In this document: piece by piece, positions 25,347-32,737 of the stretch | Layout of the letters: each line of letters starts with the position of its first letter | How positions within the stretch are numbered: position 1 is the first letter of the stretch | DNA from: an uncultured Gemmiger sp. | GTDB lineage: Bacteria; Bacillota; Clostridia; Oscillospirales; Ruminococcaceae | NCBI GenBank assembly: GCA_944382785.1 | Contig: CALWNO010000006.1 | Coordinates: 1-64,000 of the forward strand | Direction: 5' to 3' | Length of the DNA stretch: 64,000 bases | The notes under the pieces: model-generated | Databases searched by the model: none | Told to the model about the DNA's origin: nothing | What the model saw: only the letters and a program-made list of their open reading frames with translations | Position numbers and translations under genes: made by a program

Positions 25347-26117
25347 ATGATCGATCAGTTTTCCCGCACCCGCACCATGCTGGGGGAGGCAGGTATGCAG
25401 CGCCTGCAGCACGCCCGGGTGGCGGTGTTCGGCGTGGGCGGCGTGGGCGGCTATGCCGTGGAGGCCCTGGCCCGCAGCGGCGTGGGTACCCTTGACCTGA
25501 TCGATGACGATGAGGTCTGCCTGACCAACCTGAACCGCCAGATCATTGCCACCCATGATACCATCGGTCGTCCCAAGGTAGAGGTCTTTGCCGAGCGGAT
25601 CCATTCCATCAACCCGGATGCGGTGGTCCATGTTCATCGGGTCTTTTTCGGCCCGGACACCGCCGGCCAGTTTGACTTTTCCGCTTTTGATTATGTGGTG
25701 GATGCCATTGATACGGTCAGTGCCAAGGTGGAACTGGCCTGGCTGGCCCAGCAGGCGGGTACGCCGGTGATCAGCTCCATGGGGGCCGCCGGTAAGATGG
25801 ACCCCACCGCCTTTGAAGTGGCCGACCTGTATGCCACCTCGGTCTGCCCGCTGGCCCGGGCCATGCGTACCCAGTGCCGCAAGCGGGGGGTGAAGTCGCT
25901 GAAGGTGGTTTACTCCAAAGAGACACCCCATGCGGTGCCCGCCCAGAGCGGCGGCAGCCTGGACACCGCCCGCACCGGTTCCGGAAAGCGGTTCACCCCC
26001 GGTTCCAATGCTTTTGTGCCCCCGGTGGCCGGGCTGATCCTGGCCGGGGAGGTCATCAAGGACCTGGCCGACTGGCCGAACCTGGCAGACAAGGAGGTGA
26101 CACCCCATGCCCCGTGA
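25347..26117 (+). CDS. tcdA: tRNA threonylcarbamoyladenosine dehydratase (TcdA/CsdL)
   Basis: E1-like ThiF-fold enzyme that ATP-dependently cyclises t6A37 to ct6A in tRNA. Visible: VAVFGVGGVGGYAVEALARSG nucleotide-binding loop, LIDDDEVCLTNLNRQ and the KVEV metal/adenylate region; the C-terminus ends in the family's short form (256 aa). SD TAGGAGGGG. It overlaps the next tRNA-modification gene by 11 bp, so the two are translationally coupled. Confidence 0.9.
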   Translation: MIDQFSRTRTMLGEAGMQRLQHARVAVFGVGGVGGYAVEALARSGVGTLDLIDDDEVCLTNLNRQIIATHDTIGRPKVEVFAERIHSINPDAVVHVHRVFFGPDTAGQFDFSAFDYVVDAIDTVSAKVELAWLAQQAGTPVISSMGAAGKMDPTAFEVADLYATSVCPLARAMRTQCRKRGVKSLKVVYSKETPHAVPAQSGGSLDTARTGSGKRFTPGSNAFVPPVAGLILAGEVIKDLADWPNLADKEVTPHAP

Positions 26118-26955
26118 CCTGCAGCCCTTTGAACTCATCGAGCGCAGCCTCATCAAAAAATACCGCAAACAGCTGTGGAACCCCTTTGTGGCCGCCATCA
26201 AGCGGTATGAGCTGGTACAGGAAGGGGACCGGGTGGCGGTGTGCATCTCCGGCGGCAAGGATTCCATGCTGCTGGCCAAGCTCATGCAGGAACTTCACCG
26301 CCATACCGAGGTGCCCTTTGAACTGAAGTTCCTGGTCATGGACCCCGGCTACGCCCCGGAAAACCGCCGCCAGATCGAGGACAATGCCAGGCTGCTCAAT
26401 ATCCCCATCACCGTGTTTGAAACGGATATTTTTGATACCGCCTACCATACCGACCGCAACCCCTGCTACCTCTGCGCCCGCATGCGGCGGGGCCACCTGT
26501 ACAAGCAGGCCCAGCTCATGGGCTGCAACAAGATCGCCCTGGGCCACCATCTCAACGACGTGATTGAGACGGCTGTCATGAGCATGTTCTACGGGGCCCA
26601 GCTGCAGGGGATGCCTCCCAAGCTGCACAGCAAGAATTTTCCCGGTATGGAGCTGATCCGCCCGCTCTACTGTGTGAAGGAACAGGACATCATTGCCTGG
26701 GCCCGGTATCATGATCTGCATTTCCTGCAGTGTGCCTGTCGTATGACCGCCCGCAGCGATGAGCCGGGTGCCTCCAAGCGGCAGGAGGTCAAAACCCTGC
26801 TGCGGGAGCTGAAAAAGACCAACCCCAATATCGAGAACAATATTTTCAGCGCGCTGCATTCGGTCTGTCTGGACACCGTCCCCGGTTACAAGTCCCACGG
26901 GGTAGCTCACACCTTCCTGGAAGGGTACGACGACGCGCCGCCTGTTTCCGAATAA
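26107..26955 (+). CDS. TtcA-family tRNA thiolation protein
   Basis: 282 aa PP-loop ATPase: VCISGGKDSMLLAKL, CxxC (NPCYLCARMRRG) and a third Cys region (LQCACRM) compatible with an FeS-dependent tRNA thiolase of the TtcA/TtuA group. TtcA makes s2C32; the exact tRNA target here is not certain. ATG 26107 lies inside the end of tcdA. A terminator follows. Confidence 0.85.
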   Translation: MPRDLQPFELIERSLIKKYRKQLWNPFVAAIKRYELVQEGDRVAVCISGGKDSMLLAKLMQELHRHTEVPFELKFLVMDPGYAPENRRQIEDNARLLNIPITVFETDIFDTAYHTDRNPCYLCARMRRGHLYKQAQLMGCNKIALGHHLNDVIETAVMSMFYGAQLQGMPPKLHSKNFPGMELIRPLYCVKEQDIIAWARYHDLHFLQCACRMTARSDEPGASKRQEVKTLLRELKKTNPNIENNIFSALHSVCLDTVPGYKSHGVAHTFLEGYDDAPPVSE

Positions 26956-26958
26956 ACC

Positions 26959-27004
26959 AAAACCAGCACCTGCCATCCTGCAAGGGGGCGGGTGCTGGTT
27001 TTAT
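26959..27004 (+). terminator. terminator after the TtcA-like gene
   Basis: AAAACCAGCACC pairs with GGTGCTGGTTTT around a GC-rich loop. Confidence 0.8.
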
Positions 27005-27050
27005 GCCCGGTCATTGGATAAAACAGACTCTTTCATCCCGCCCAAAGTCC

Positions 27051-27079
27051 TTGCATAGAATAAAGGAGCAGAGCATATT
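27051..27079 (+). promoter_or_regulatory. possible promoter of a non-coding RNA
   Basis: TTGCAT (27051-27056), 17-bp spacer, CATATT (27074-27079), upstream of the structured segment 27084-27235. No coding frame with an SD follows. Confidence 0.45.
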
Positions 27080-27083
27080 CAGG

Positions 27084-27235
27084 GTTTGCGCACCGGGGGA
27101 GCCGCGGGGCCTGATGTGTTCCGGCGGTGATATCCGGCAGGCCACAGAGACCGAAATAGTTCCCGGGCCAGGTGGCAGAACCGTATTGTTACATAGGAAG
27201 AACTCGGCTTTATAGTGCGTCCATCCGGTGGAAAC
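27084..27235 (+). ncRNA. candidate structured RNA upstream of glmM
   Basis: The ~360 bp between the thiolase terminator and glmM has no convincing gene. By hand folding, ends pair at long range: GTTT/AAAC plus CACCGG (27091-27096)/CCGGTG (27225-27230), then GAGCCG (27099-27104)/CGGCTT (27205-27210), with two inner hairpins GGCCTG/CAGGCC (27108-27143) and GTTC..GCC/GGC..GAAC (27159-27179). The ~150-nt length and rod-like closing stems resemble a 6S-type RNA, but no family is recognised; this may also be a leader. Confidence 0.35.
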
Positions 27236-27261
27236 GTCCATCTGTTTGTGCGTTGCTTCGC

Positions 27262-27290
27262 TGGACATTTGGGCATGCATGCGGTACAAT
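27262..27290 (+). promoter_or_regulatory. glmM promoter and leader
   Basis: TGGACA (27262-27267), 17-bp spacer, TACAAT (27285-27290). The ~70-nt leader contains a hairpin AACCG..GCGC-TCAA-GCGC..CGGTT (27299-27330) before the SD GAAAGGGGA. Confidence 0.75.
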
Positions 27291-27364
27291 AGACAAGAAC
27301 CGCAGTTGTGCGCTCAAGCGCCCTCGGTTTGAATCTGCTTTGTATCACCTGAAAGGGGAACACA

Positions 27365-28771
27365 ATGGGTAAATATTTTGGTACCGACGGCTTCCGCGGG
27401 GAAGCCAACATCAACCTGACCGCCGACCACGCCTACAAGGTGGGCCGGTTCCTGGGCTGGTACTATAACGAAAAACGCCGCCGCGCCGCCGAGGAAGGCC
27501 TGGCACCCCAGCAGGGCCCGGCCCGCATCGTCATCGGCAAGGATACCCGCCGCTCCAGCTATATGTTTGAGTACAGCCTGGTGGGCGGTCTGGTGGCTTC
27601 CGGCGCGGACGCCTACCTGCTGCATGTCACCACCACCCCGTCTGTGGCGTATATTGCCCGGGTGGACAATTTTGACTGCGGCATCATGATCTCCGCCTCC
27701 CACAACCCGTACTATGACAATGGCATCAAGCTGATCAACGGGCAGGGCGAAAAGATGGACGAAGAGACCATCGCTCTGGTGGAAGCTTATCTGGACGGCA
27801 ACCTGGAGGCCTTCGGCCAGAAGTGGGAGGAGCTGCCCTTTGCCCACCGCGACAAGATCGGCTGTACTGTGGACTACATCTCCGGCCGCAACCGGTATAT
27901 CGGCTACCTCATCAGCCTGGGTATGTACAGCTTCCGCGGTGTGAAGGTCGGCCTGGACTGCGCCAACGGTTCCAGCTGGAATATCGCCAAGGCTGTGTTT
28001 GATGCACTGGGCGCCACTACCTATGTCATCAATGCGGAACCCAATGGCCTGAACATCAATCTCAACGCAGGCTCTACCCATATTGAAGGCCTGCAGAAGT
28101 TTGTGGTGGAAAAGGGCCTGGACGTGGGCTTTGCCTACGACGGCGACGCCGACCGCTGCCTGTGCGTGGACGAAAAGGGCAATGTGGTCACCGGCGACCA
28201 TATTCTGTATATCTACGGCCGCTATATGAAGGAGCGGGGCAAGCTTGTCACCAACACGGTGGTTACCACCGTCATGTCCAACTTCGGGCTGTACAAAGCT
28301 TTTGATGAGCTGGATATCGACTATGCCAAGACCGCTGTGGGCGATAAGTACGTTTACGAGTATATGCAGCAGCACGGCAGCCGCATCGGCGGTGAGCAGA
28401 GCGGCCATATCATCTTCAGCAAGTATGCCTCCACCGGCGACGGTATCCTGACCAGCCTGAAACTGATGGAAGTGATGATGGCCCGCAAAAAGCCCATGAG
28501 CGAACTGGCTGCGCCGCTGGCCATTTATCCCCAGGTTCTGGAGAATGTGCGGGTGACCGACAAGGCCGCTGCCCAGAATGACCCGGATGTGCAGGCTGCC
28601 GTACAGGCGGTTGCCGCCGAACTGGGGGATACCGGCCGTATCCTGGTGCGGGAATCCGGCACCGAACCTTTGGTCCGCGTGATGGTGGAAGCTCCCAGCA
28701 AGGAGATCTGCCAGAAATTTGTGGACCAGGTCGTGGAAGTGATCCGTGCAAAAGGATACGAACAGGCGTAA
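27365..28771 (+). CDS. glmM: phosphoglucosamine mutase (GlmM-type phosphohexomutase)
   Basis: Converts glucosamine 6-phosphate to glucosamine 1-phosphate for UDP-GlcNAc synthesis. Start MGKYFGTDGFRGEAN is the GlmM signature; the phosphoserine loop ISASHNPYYDNGIK has its serine at 112; metal loop AYDGDADRC and sugar-binding GEQSGHI, and the C-terminal RESGTEPLVRVM phosphate site are all present. 468 aa, about 20 aa longer than E. coli GlmM because of an insert (EKRRRAAEEGLAPQQG). Confidence 0.92.
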   Translation: MGKYFGTDGFRGEANINLTADHAYKVGRFLGWYYNEKRRRAAEEGLAPQQGPARIVIGKDTRRSSYMFEYSLVGGLVASGADAYLLHVTTTPSVAYIARVDNFDCGIMISASHNPYYDNGIKLINGQGEKMDEETIALVEAYLDGNLEAFGQKWEELPFAHRDKIGCTVDYISGRNRYIGYLISLGMYSFRGVKVGLDCANGSSWNIAKAVFDALGATTYVINAEPNGLNINLNAGSTHIEGLQKFVVEKGLDVGFAYDGDADRCLCVDEKGNVVTGDHILYIYGRYMKERGKLVTNTVVTTVMSNFGLYKAFDELDIDYAKTAVGDKYVYEYMQQHGSRIGGEQSGHIIFSKYASTGDGILTSLKLMEVMMARKKPMSELAAPLAIYPQVLENVRVTDKAAAQNDPDVQAAVQAVAAELGDTGRILVRESGTEPLVRVMVEAPSKEICQKFVDQVVEVIRAKGYEQA

Positions 28772-28818
28772 AAAACCAGGGATGCTTTGATTTTTTTGCA
28801 AAAAAATCAAAAAAATGC

Positions 28819-28847
28819 TTGACAAAACCATTCAAAGCCGTTATAAT
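28819..28847 (+). promoter_or_regulatory. tRNA-Pro promoter
   Basis: TTGACA (28819-28824), 17-bp spacer, TATAAT (28842-28847): perfect consensus. Confidence 0.92.
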
Positions 28848-28878
28848 CATACATGCTGATTGACCGGCTCGGTCGTAA

Positions 28879-28955
28879 CCGGGTGTAGCGCAGTTTGGTA
28901 GCGCGCTTGAATGGGGTTCAAGAGGCCGTGAGTTCGACTCTCGCCACTCGGACCA
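28879..28955 (+). tRNA. tRNA-Pro (GGG)
   Basis: 77 nt with encoded CCA. Acceptor CCGGGTG/CACTCGG, D-arm GCGC-GCGC, anticodon stem CTTGA/TCAAG with loop ATGGGGT (anticodon GGG), variable AGGCC, T-arm GTGAG-TTCGACT-CTCGC. All stems close, with G-T wobbles in the acceptor and T stems. Confidence 0.95.
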
Positions 28956-28980
28956 AACAAGGGCCGTCAGTCAGCCCGTC

Positions 28981-29020
28981 AAAAGGACCGTGAAACGCAA
29001 GTTTCACGGTCCTTTTGCTA
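28981..29020 (+). terminator. tRNA-Pro terminator
   Basis: Perfect 16-bp stem AAAAGGACCGTGAAAC/GTTTCACGGTCCTTTT with a GCAA tetraloop. Confidence 0.92.
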
Positions 29021-29101
29021 TATCCGGCCTTCGGACCGGGAAGCCCTGCAACAAGCAAAAAAATGGGCGGAAAATTTTACAAAAAGCAGGGGGCAGAATC
29101 C

Positions 29102-29131
29102 TTGCATTGTCGTGCGCATCAATGGTATGCT
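29102..29131 (+). promoter_or_regulatory. promoter of the YcxB-like gene
   Basis: TTGCAT (29102-29107), 18-bp spacer, TATGCT (29126-29131). Confidence 0.55.
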
Positions 29132-29192
29132 GAAACCGAAAACGGACAAGCGCTCAACCGACTGAATGTCCACCTGAAAGGCGGTGCAGACG

Positions 29193-29825
29193 ATGCCCAA
29201 CACGCACTTTGTATTTACGGTCACGCCCTATGATCGGGAGCAACTTTTGCCTCAGGTAAGTCATGCTCTGGAACAGCGGACGGAACTGGTTTCGCGGCAG
29301 AAATATCCCGGCCTGTGGCGCTTGACGGATTCCTTCCGGAAAAATCCGGGAGGAAGTACACGCAGTCCGCTCAGAACCCGGATGATGAGTATTGTCTGGC
29401 TGGTGCTGGGGATATTTCTCCTTGTGCCGAGCCTGATGGCTCCACGGGAGCTGATGGTGCCGCTGCTCGTGGGGGCGGTGGCTATCGCGGCGGGTGCAGG
29501 CGGGCTGTGGAGAGGCCGAAAAAACCGGAAAAATCCCTTTGACAAATCCGCCGCCATTCTCTTGTCCAGGTTAAAAAGTCTGCCGGAAGGGGAGGAAATT
29601 CAGGTGGCCTTTTCGGCGGACGGCATGACGATGGGGGCCTCTGATCAAAGTACCCGGACCATCCCCTGGGATCAGTTTACCTGTGCGGTGGAAACTCCCG
29701 ATACCATTCTGCTTGTGTATGAACATCAGGTGCTTCTGCTGCAGAAAAAGGATTTGACCCTGGGAACGCAGCAAAACTTCCGTATGCTGCTTTCCTCCTG
29801 CATCCCGGCCTGCCGGTTCCTCTGA
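29193..29825 (+). CDS. YcxB-like membrane protein
   Basis: 210 aa. N-terminal soluble stretch, two adjacent membrane helices (MMSIVWLVLGIFLLVPSLM and VPLLVGAVAIAAGAGGLW), then a beta-rich C-terminal domain FSADGMTMGASDQSTRTIPWDQF...LLVYEHQVLLLQKKDL, matching the YcxB-like pattern. Function unknown. ATG 29193 is preceded by AAAGGCGG; GTG 29184 in frame is possible. Followed after 11 bp by another small gene with a strong SD. Confidence 0.72.
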   Translation: MPNTHFVFTVTPYDREQLLPQVSHALEQRTELVSRQKYPGLWRLTDSFRKNPGGSTRSPLRTRMMSIVWLVLGIFLLVPSLMAPRELMVPLLVGAVAIAAGAGGLWRGRKNRKNPFDKSAAILLSRLKSLPEGEEIQVAFSADGMTMGASDQSTRTIPWDQFTCAVETPDTILLVYEHQVLLLQKKDLTLGTQQNFRMLLSSCIPACRFL

Positions 29826-29836
29826 AAGGAGTTTGT

Positions 29837-30262
29837 ATGAAAAAGACGGTACTGGAAACCAGAACTCCGCCATATTCCCTGCATGACATGCAGGTGACGG
29901 CCTTCCGGGTCCGCAAGGATGAGATCACCCTGCAGACTGCCACCGGTCTTGTGCGGACGGAACCGCCCGGGGACCAGCCGGACGGATGGGTGGAATTTCA
30001 TGGAGTACAGTGGGATTTCAGCTATGCGTATCTGCTCCGGTATGACGGTCTGGCGGGTAACGTAGGCCCTTTCCGGGGAAAAAAATTCTTGCTGAAAGAG
30101 TTTCTTAACCGGTATCCGGAACCATATTATGTGATTCTGGATGAAACCTATGGATATCATCAGGCCAAATACAGCGGCTTCTTCCATGAAAAAGAGGCCA
30201 TTCGGGAGTGTATTCTGGAAATCTGCTATGACGGCGACATGGTTTTTGTGACAGAGGAATGA
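29837..30262 (+). CDS. hypothetical protein
   Basis: 141 aa, no signal peptide or membrane segment. I do not recognise the family. It is rich in aromatic residues (VQWDFSYAYLLRYDGL, YPEPYYVILDETYGYHQAKYSGFF) with a negatively charged C-terminus (YDGDMVFVTEE). GAAAGGAG precedes ATG, and the gene lies 11 bp after the YcxB-like gene, so they probably form a two-gene unit that may read into the SRAP gene. Confidence 0.65.
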   Translation: MKKTVLETRTPPYSLHDMQVTAFRVRKDEITLQTATGLVRTEPPGDQPDGWVEFHGVQWDFSYAYLLRYDGLAGNVGPFRGKKFLLKEFLNRYPEPYYVILDETYGYHQAKYSGFFHEKEAIRECILEICYDGDMVFVTEE

Positions 30263-30304
30263 CCACAGGGTAGAAATACAGTGCAGGAAAGGCGGTGCGG
30301 GGGC

Positions 30305-30910
30305 ATGTGTGGGCGGTATCAGTTTTCCACCGAAAGATACCGGGAATTTCAGCAGATTGTGCGCCAGGCGCAGCGGCGCAGGGGTGGGGACGAGGCAAAG
30401 ATGACCTTCCCACTCACGGGGGATATCGCCCCGGCCCAGGAGGCCCCTGTCCTGATCGCCGAGGGGAACCGGGTGACTGCCGTGTTCCAGCGGTGGGGGA
30501 TTCCGGGCTGGCGGGGCGGGCTTGTGATCAATGCCCGGGCGGAGACGGTGTGTGATAAACCCATGTTCCGCCGCAGTATGACCGGGCGGCGGTGTGTGAT
30601 CCCCGCCACCGGCTATTATGAGTGGGACGCGGCCCGGCATAAATATTTCTTTCAGCAGCCGGGCGCGCCCCTGTATCTGGCCGGAATTTATGACAATGTG
30701 GATGGGCAGGATTGTTTTGTGGTGCTGACAACAACTCCCAATGACTCGGTGCGGGATATCCATGACCGCATGCCCTTGATCCTGTCCCATGACCAGGTGC
30801 GCCCATGGCTGACCGATTCCCTGGCCGCGCTGGAATTGCTGACCACCGTTCCGCTGCCTCTTGTGCGGGAGAGCGAGGACGGCCAGATGCGCCTGGGGGA
30901 TTTCCTGTAA
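30305..30910 (+). CDS. SOS-response-associated peptidase (SRAP/YedK, HMCES family)
   Basis: 201 aa. Protects abasic sites in single-stranded DNA by forming a thiazolidine crosslink via Cys2. MCGRYQFS at ATG 30305 exposes Cys2; VINARAETV, CVIPATGYYEW and the histidine in IHDRMPLIL are the other conserved active-site elements. An in-frame ATG... upstream (30281, GTG) would bury Cys2, so 30305 is chosen. Confidence 0.93.
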   Translation: MCGRYQFSTERYREFQQIVRQAQRRRGGDEAKMTFPLTGDIAPAQEAPVLIAEGNRVTAVFQRWGIPGWRGGLVINARAETVCDKPMFRRSMTGRRCVIPATGYYEWDAARHKYFFQQPGAPLYLAGIYDNVDGQDCFVVLTTTPNDSVRDIHDRMPLILSHDQVRPWLTDSLAALELLTTVPLPLVRESEDGQMRLGDFL

Positions 30911-31009
30911 AAAGGGGAAAGCCTCTGTGCTTCCGGCAACCGACAGGGAAGCCGGCTGCCGCCTATACTGGAGCCACAATAAGTATATACAAGGAAGGAT
31001 GAACCTATC

Positions 31010-31468
31010 ATGTTGGAAGTTGGAACCAAAGCCCCTGATTTTACCCTCAGCGACCAGAATGGCAACACTGTCAGCCTGTCCGATTTTGCGGGCAAGCGGG
31101 TCGTTTTGTATTTCTATCCCCGGGACAACACCCCCGGGTGCACCCGCCAGGCCTGCGCCTTCGCCCAGAACTTTGAAGGCTTCCGCAACAAGGATGTGGT
31201 GGTCATTGGCGTCAGCAAGGACTCGGTGGCTTCGCATCTGAAGTTTGCCCAGAAATACGACCTGCCCTTTATCCTGCTCTCCGACCCGGAACTGAAAGCC
31301 ATCCAGGCTTACGGTGTCTGGCAGGAAAAGAAGCTCTACGGCAAGGTGAGCATGGGCGTGGTGCGCTCCACCTACATCATCGACCCGGAAGGCAATATTG
31401 AAAAGGTGATGCCCAAGGTCAAGCCGGACACCAACGCCGCCGACATCCTGGCCTACCTGGAACAGTAA
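31010..31468 (+). CDS. bcp: thiol peroxidase Bcp (peroxiredoxin Q type)
   Basis: 152-aa peroxiredoxin reducing H2O2 and organic peroxides. PRDNTPGCTRQAC gives peroxidatic Cys44 and resolving Cys49, the Bcp/PrxQ arrangement. SD AAGGAAGG. Ten bases separate it from yaaA; both serve peroxide defence. A possible promoter CCGACA-18-TATACT ends at 30969. Confidence 0.93.
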   Translation: MLEVGTKAPDFTLSDQNGNTVSLSDFAGKRVVLYFYPRDNTPGCTRQACAFAQNFEGFRNKDVVVIGVSKDSVASHLKFAQKYDLPFILLSDPELKAIQAYGVWQEKKLYGKVSMGVVRSTYIIDPEGNIEKVMPKVKPDTNAADILAYLEQ

Positions 31469-31477
31469 GGCAATCCT

Positions 31478-32248
31478 ATGAAAATCATCATTTCTCCGGC
31501 CAAAAAGATGAACGTGGACACCGACAGCCTGGACTGGCTGGCGTTGCCCCAGTTTCTGGACCGGACGGAACAGCTGCTTGTCCGGCTGCGATCCATGTCC
31601 TATGCAGAGCTCAAAAAGCTGTGGAAGTGCAACGACCAGCTGGCCGAACTGAACGTGCAGCGCCTGCAATCCATGGACCTGCGCCGCCATCTGACTCCGG
31701 CCATTCTCAGCTATGAGGGCATCCAGTATCAGTATATGGCCCCCGGTGTATTCACCACCTGGGAGTTTGAGTACATCCAGGACCATCTGTGCATTCTCTC
31801 CGGCTTTTACGGGCTGTTGCGCCCCTTTGACGGGGTGACGCCCTACCGCCTGGAAATGCAGGCAAAACTTGAGGTGAACGGCGCCAGGGATGTGTATGCC
31901 TTCTGGGGGGATACCCTGGCCCGGCAGCTGTTTGACGAGACAGACTGCATCCTTAATCTGGCCTCCAAGGAGTACAGCGTTTGTGTATCCCGGTATCTGC
32001 CGCCCGAGGTGCGGTTCATCACCTGCATCTTCGGGGAGGAAAAGGACGGCAAGGTCATTGAAAAGGCCACCATGTGCAAGATGGCCCGGGGCGAGATGGT
32101 CCGCTTTCTGGCGGAAAACAACATCACCGACCCCAAGGATGCACAAAAGTTTGACCGCCAGCATTTTCACTTCTCCCCGGCACACTCGGCGGAAAACACC
32201 TATGTGTTTTTGCGGGAACCGGGCAGCGGCAAACCGAAAAAACCATAA
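31478..32248 (+). CDS. yaaA: peroxide stress protein YaaA (DUF328)
   Basis: 256 aa, starts MKIIISPAKKMN, as in the family; further hallmarks are FTTWEFEYIQDHLCILSGFYGLLRPFDG and YEMQAKLEV-like YRLEMQAKL. In E. coli YaaA lowers free iron under H2O2 stress; DNA binding has been described. Partner of bcp in an apparent oxidative-stress unit with SRAP upstream. Confidence 0.92.
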   Translation: MKIIISPAKKMNVDTDSLDWLALPQFLDRTEQLLVRLRSMSYAELKKLWKCNDQLAELNVQRLQSMDLRRHLTPAILSYEGIQYQYMAPGVFTTWEFEYIQDHLCILSGFYGLLRPFDGVTPYRLEMQAKLEVNGARDVYAFWGDTLARQLFDETDCILNLASKEYSVCVSRYLPPEVRFITCIFGEEKDGKVIEKATMCKMARGEMVRFLAENNITDPKDAQKFDRQHFHFSPAHSAENTYVFLREPGSGKPKKP

Positions 32249-32252
32249 ATGC

Positions 32253-32297
32253 AAACAGGCGGAAATGCCGCGGCAAAGGCGGTGCTTCCGCCTGTTT
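32253..32297 (+). terminator. terminator after yaaA
   Basis: AAACAGGCGGAA pairs with TTCCGCCTGTTT across a 21-nt loop; weak T-tract. It isolates the B12 operon from upstream genes. Confidence 0.6.
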
Positions 32298-32311
32298 CTG
32301 TGCCCTTTGTC

Positions 32312-32340
32312 TTGCCAAAAAGGCGGAACTATGGTACGGT
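32312..32340 (+). promoter_or_regulatory. possible promoter of the cobalamin operon
   Basis: TTGCCA (32312-32317), 17-bp spacer, TACGGT (32335-32340). The -10 box is poor; a TATAAC lies 5 bp further downstream. Confidence 0.35.
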
Positions 32341-32354
32341 ATAACCACAAAGCA

Positions 32355-32525
32355 ACACAAGGTGCCCGGGGCATATGCCGGCCGGGAGAATAGGGAAGCA
32401 GGTGCGAAACCTGCGCGGGACCGCCGCCGTAATGGCCGAGTTCCGGCCCAAGTATGTCACTGTGCCCACGGCATGGGAAGACAGGACCGGAATGCCGACG
32501 CCAGAGCCGGAAGACCTGCCTTGCT
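32355..32525 (+). promoter_or_regulatory. adenosylcobalamin riboswitch
   Basis: Contains the B12-box signatures in order: AGGTGCC (32360), GGGAAGCAGGTGCGAAACC then GCGCGGGACCGCCGCC (core, ~32391-32432), GTCACTGTGCC (~32456-32466) and the closing GCCGGAAGACCTGCC (32506-32520). Downstream, GGCCCGT (32577-32583) can pair with ACGGGCC (32654-32660) followed by TTTTTT, a candidate intrinsic terminator as expression platform. It precedes btuF and the whole cob/cbi operon. Confidence 0.92.
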
Positions 32526-32737
32526 GTTTGAATACTGCCTGCATCGCCGGGACGAACCGGCGGCGGTGCGGGGCAGGGCCCGTGCAGCGGACGGACGAAA
32601 CGTTTGCGCGGAAAAACCATGGTACACCGTGTTTTGGCGTGCTTTGTTTTTGTACGGGCCTTTTTTGCCGTTTGGAGCAAAGAAGGTCCGTTTCTTTTTT
32701 GCGGTGACAGGTCGGTTCCGACAAAGAGAGGTCAAGT

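Noticed and set aside
27003..27289. Short open frames on both strands (70 aa plus, 92 aa minus) in the gap before glmM
   Set aside because: No SD, no recognisable motif, and they overlap the structured segment and promoter elements.
27291..27364. glmS-type or other riboswitch in the glmM leader
   Set aside because: Only ~70 nt with one simple hairpin; none of the conserved glmS ribozyme elements.
28789..28809. GATTTTTTTGC/AAAAAAATC hairpin after glmM as terminator
   Set aside because: Pure A/T stem followed by A-rich, not T-rich sequence on the plus strand; unlikely to terminate. It may simply be AT-rich promoter-proximal DNA.
29726..32680. A 984-codon open frame on the minus strand across SRAP-bcp-yaaA
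   Set aside because: Antisense shadow typical of GC-rich sequence; its translation is low-complexity and the plus-strand genes are clear.
32628..32735. Leader peptide between riboswitch and btuF (ATG 32628)
   Set aside because: No SD and it overlaps the candidate terminator; a chance frame is more likely.
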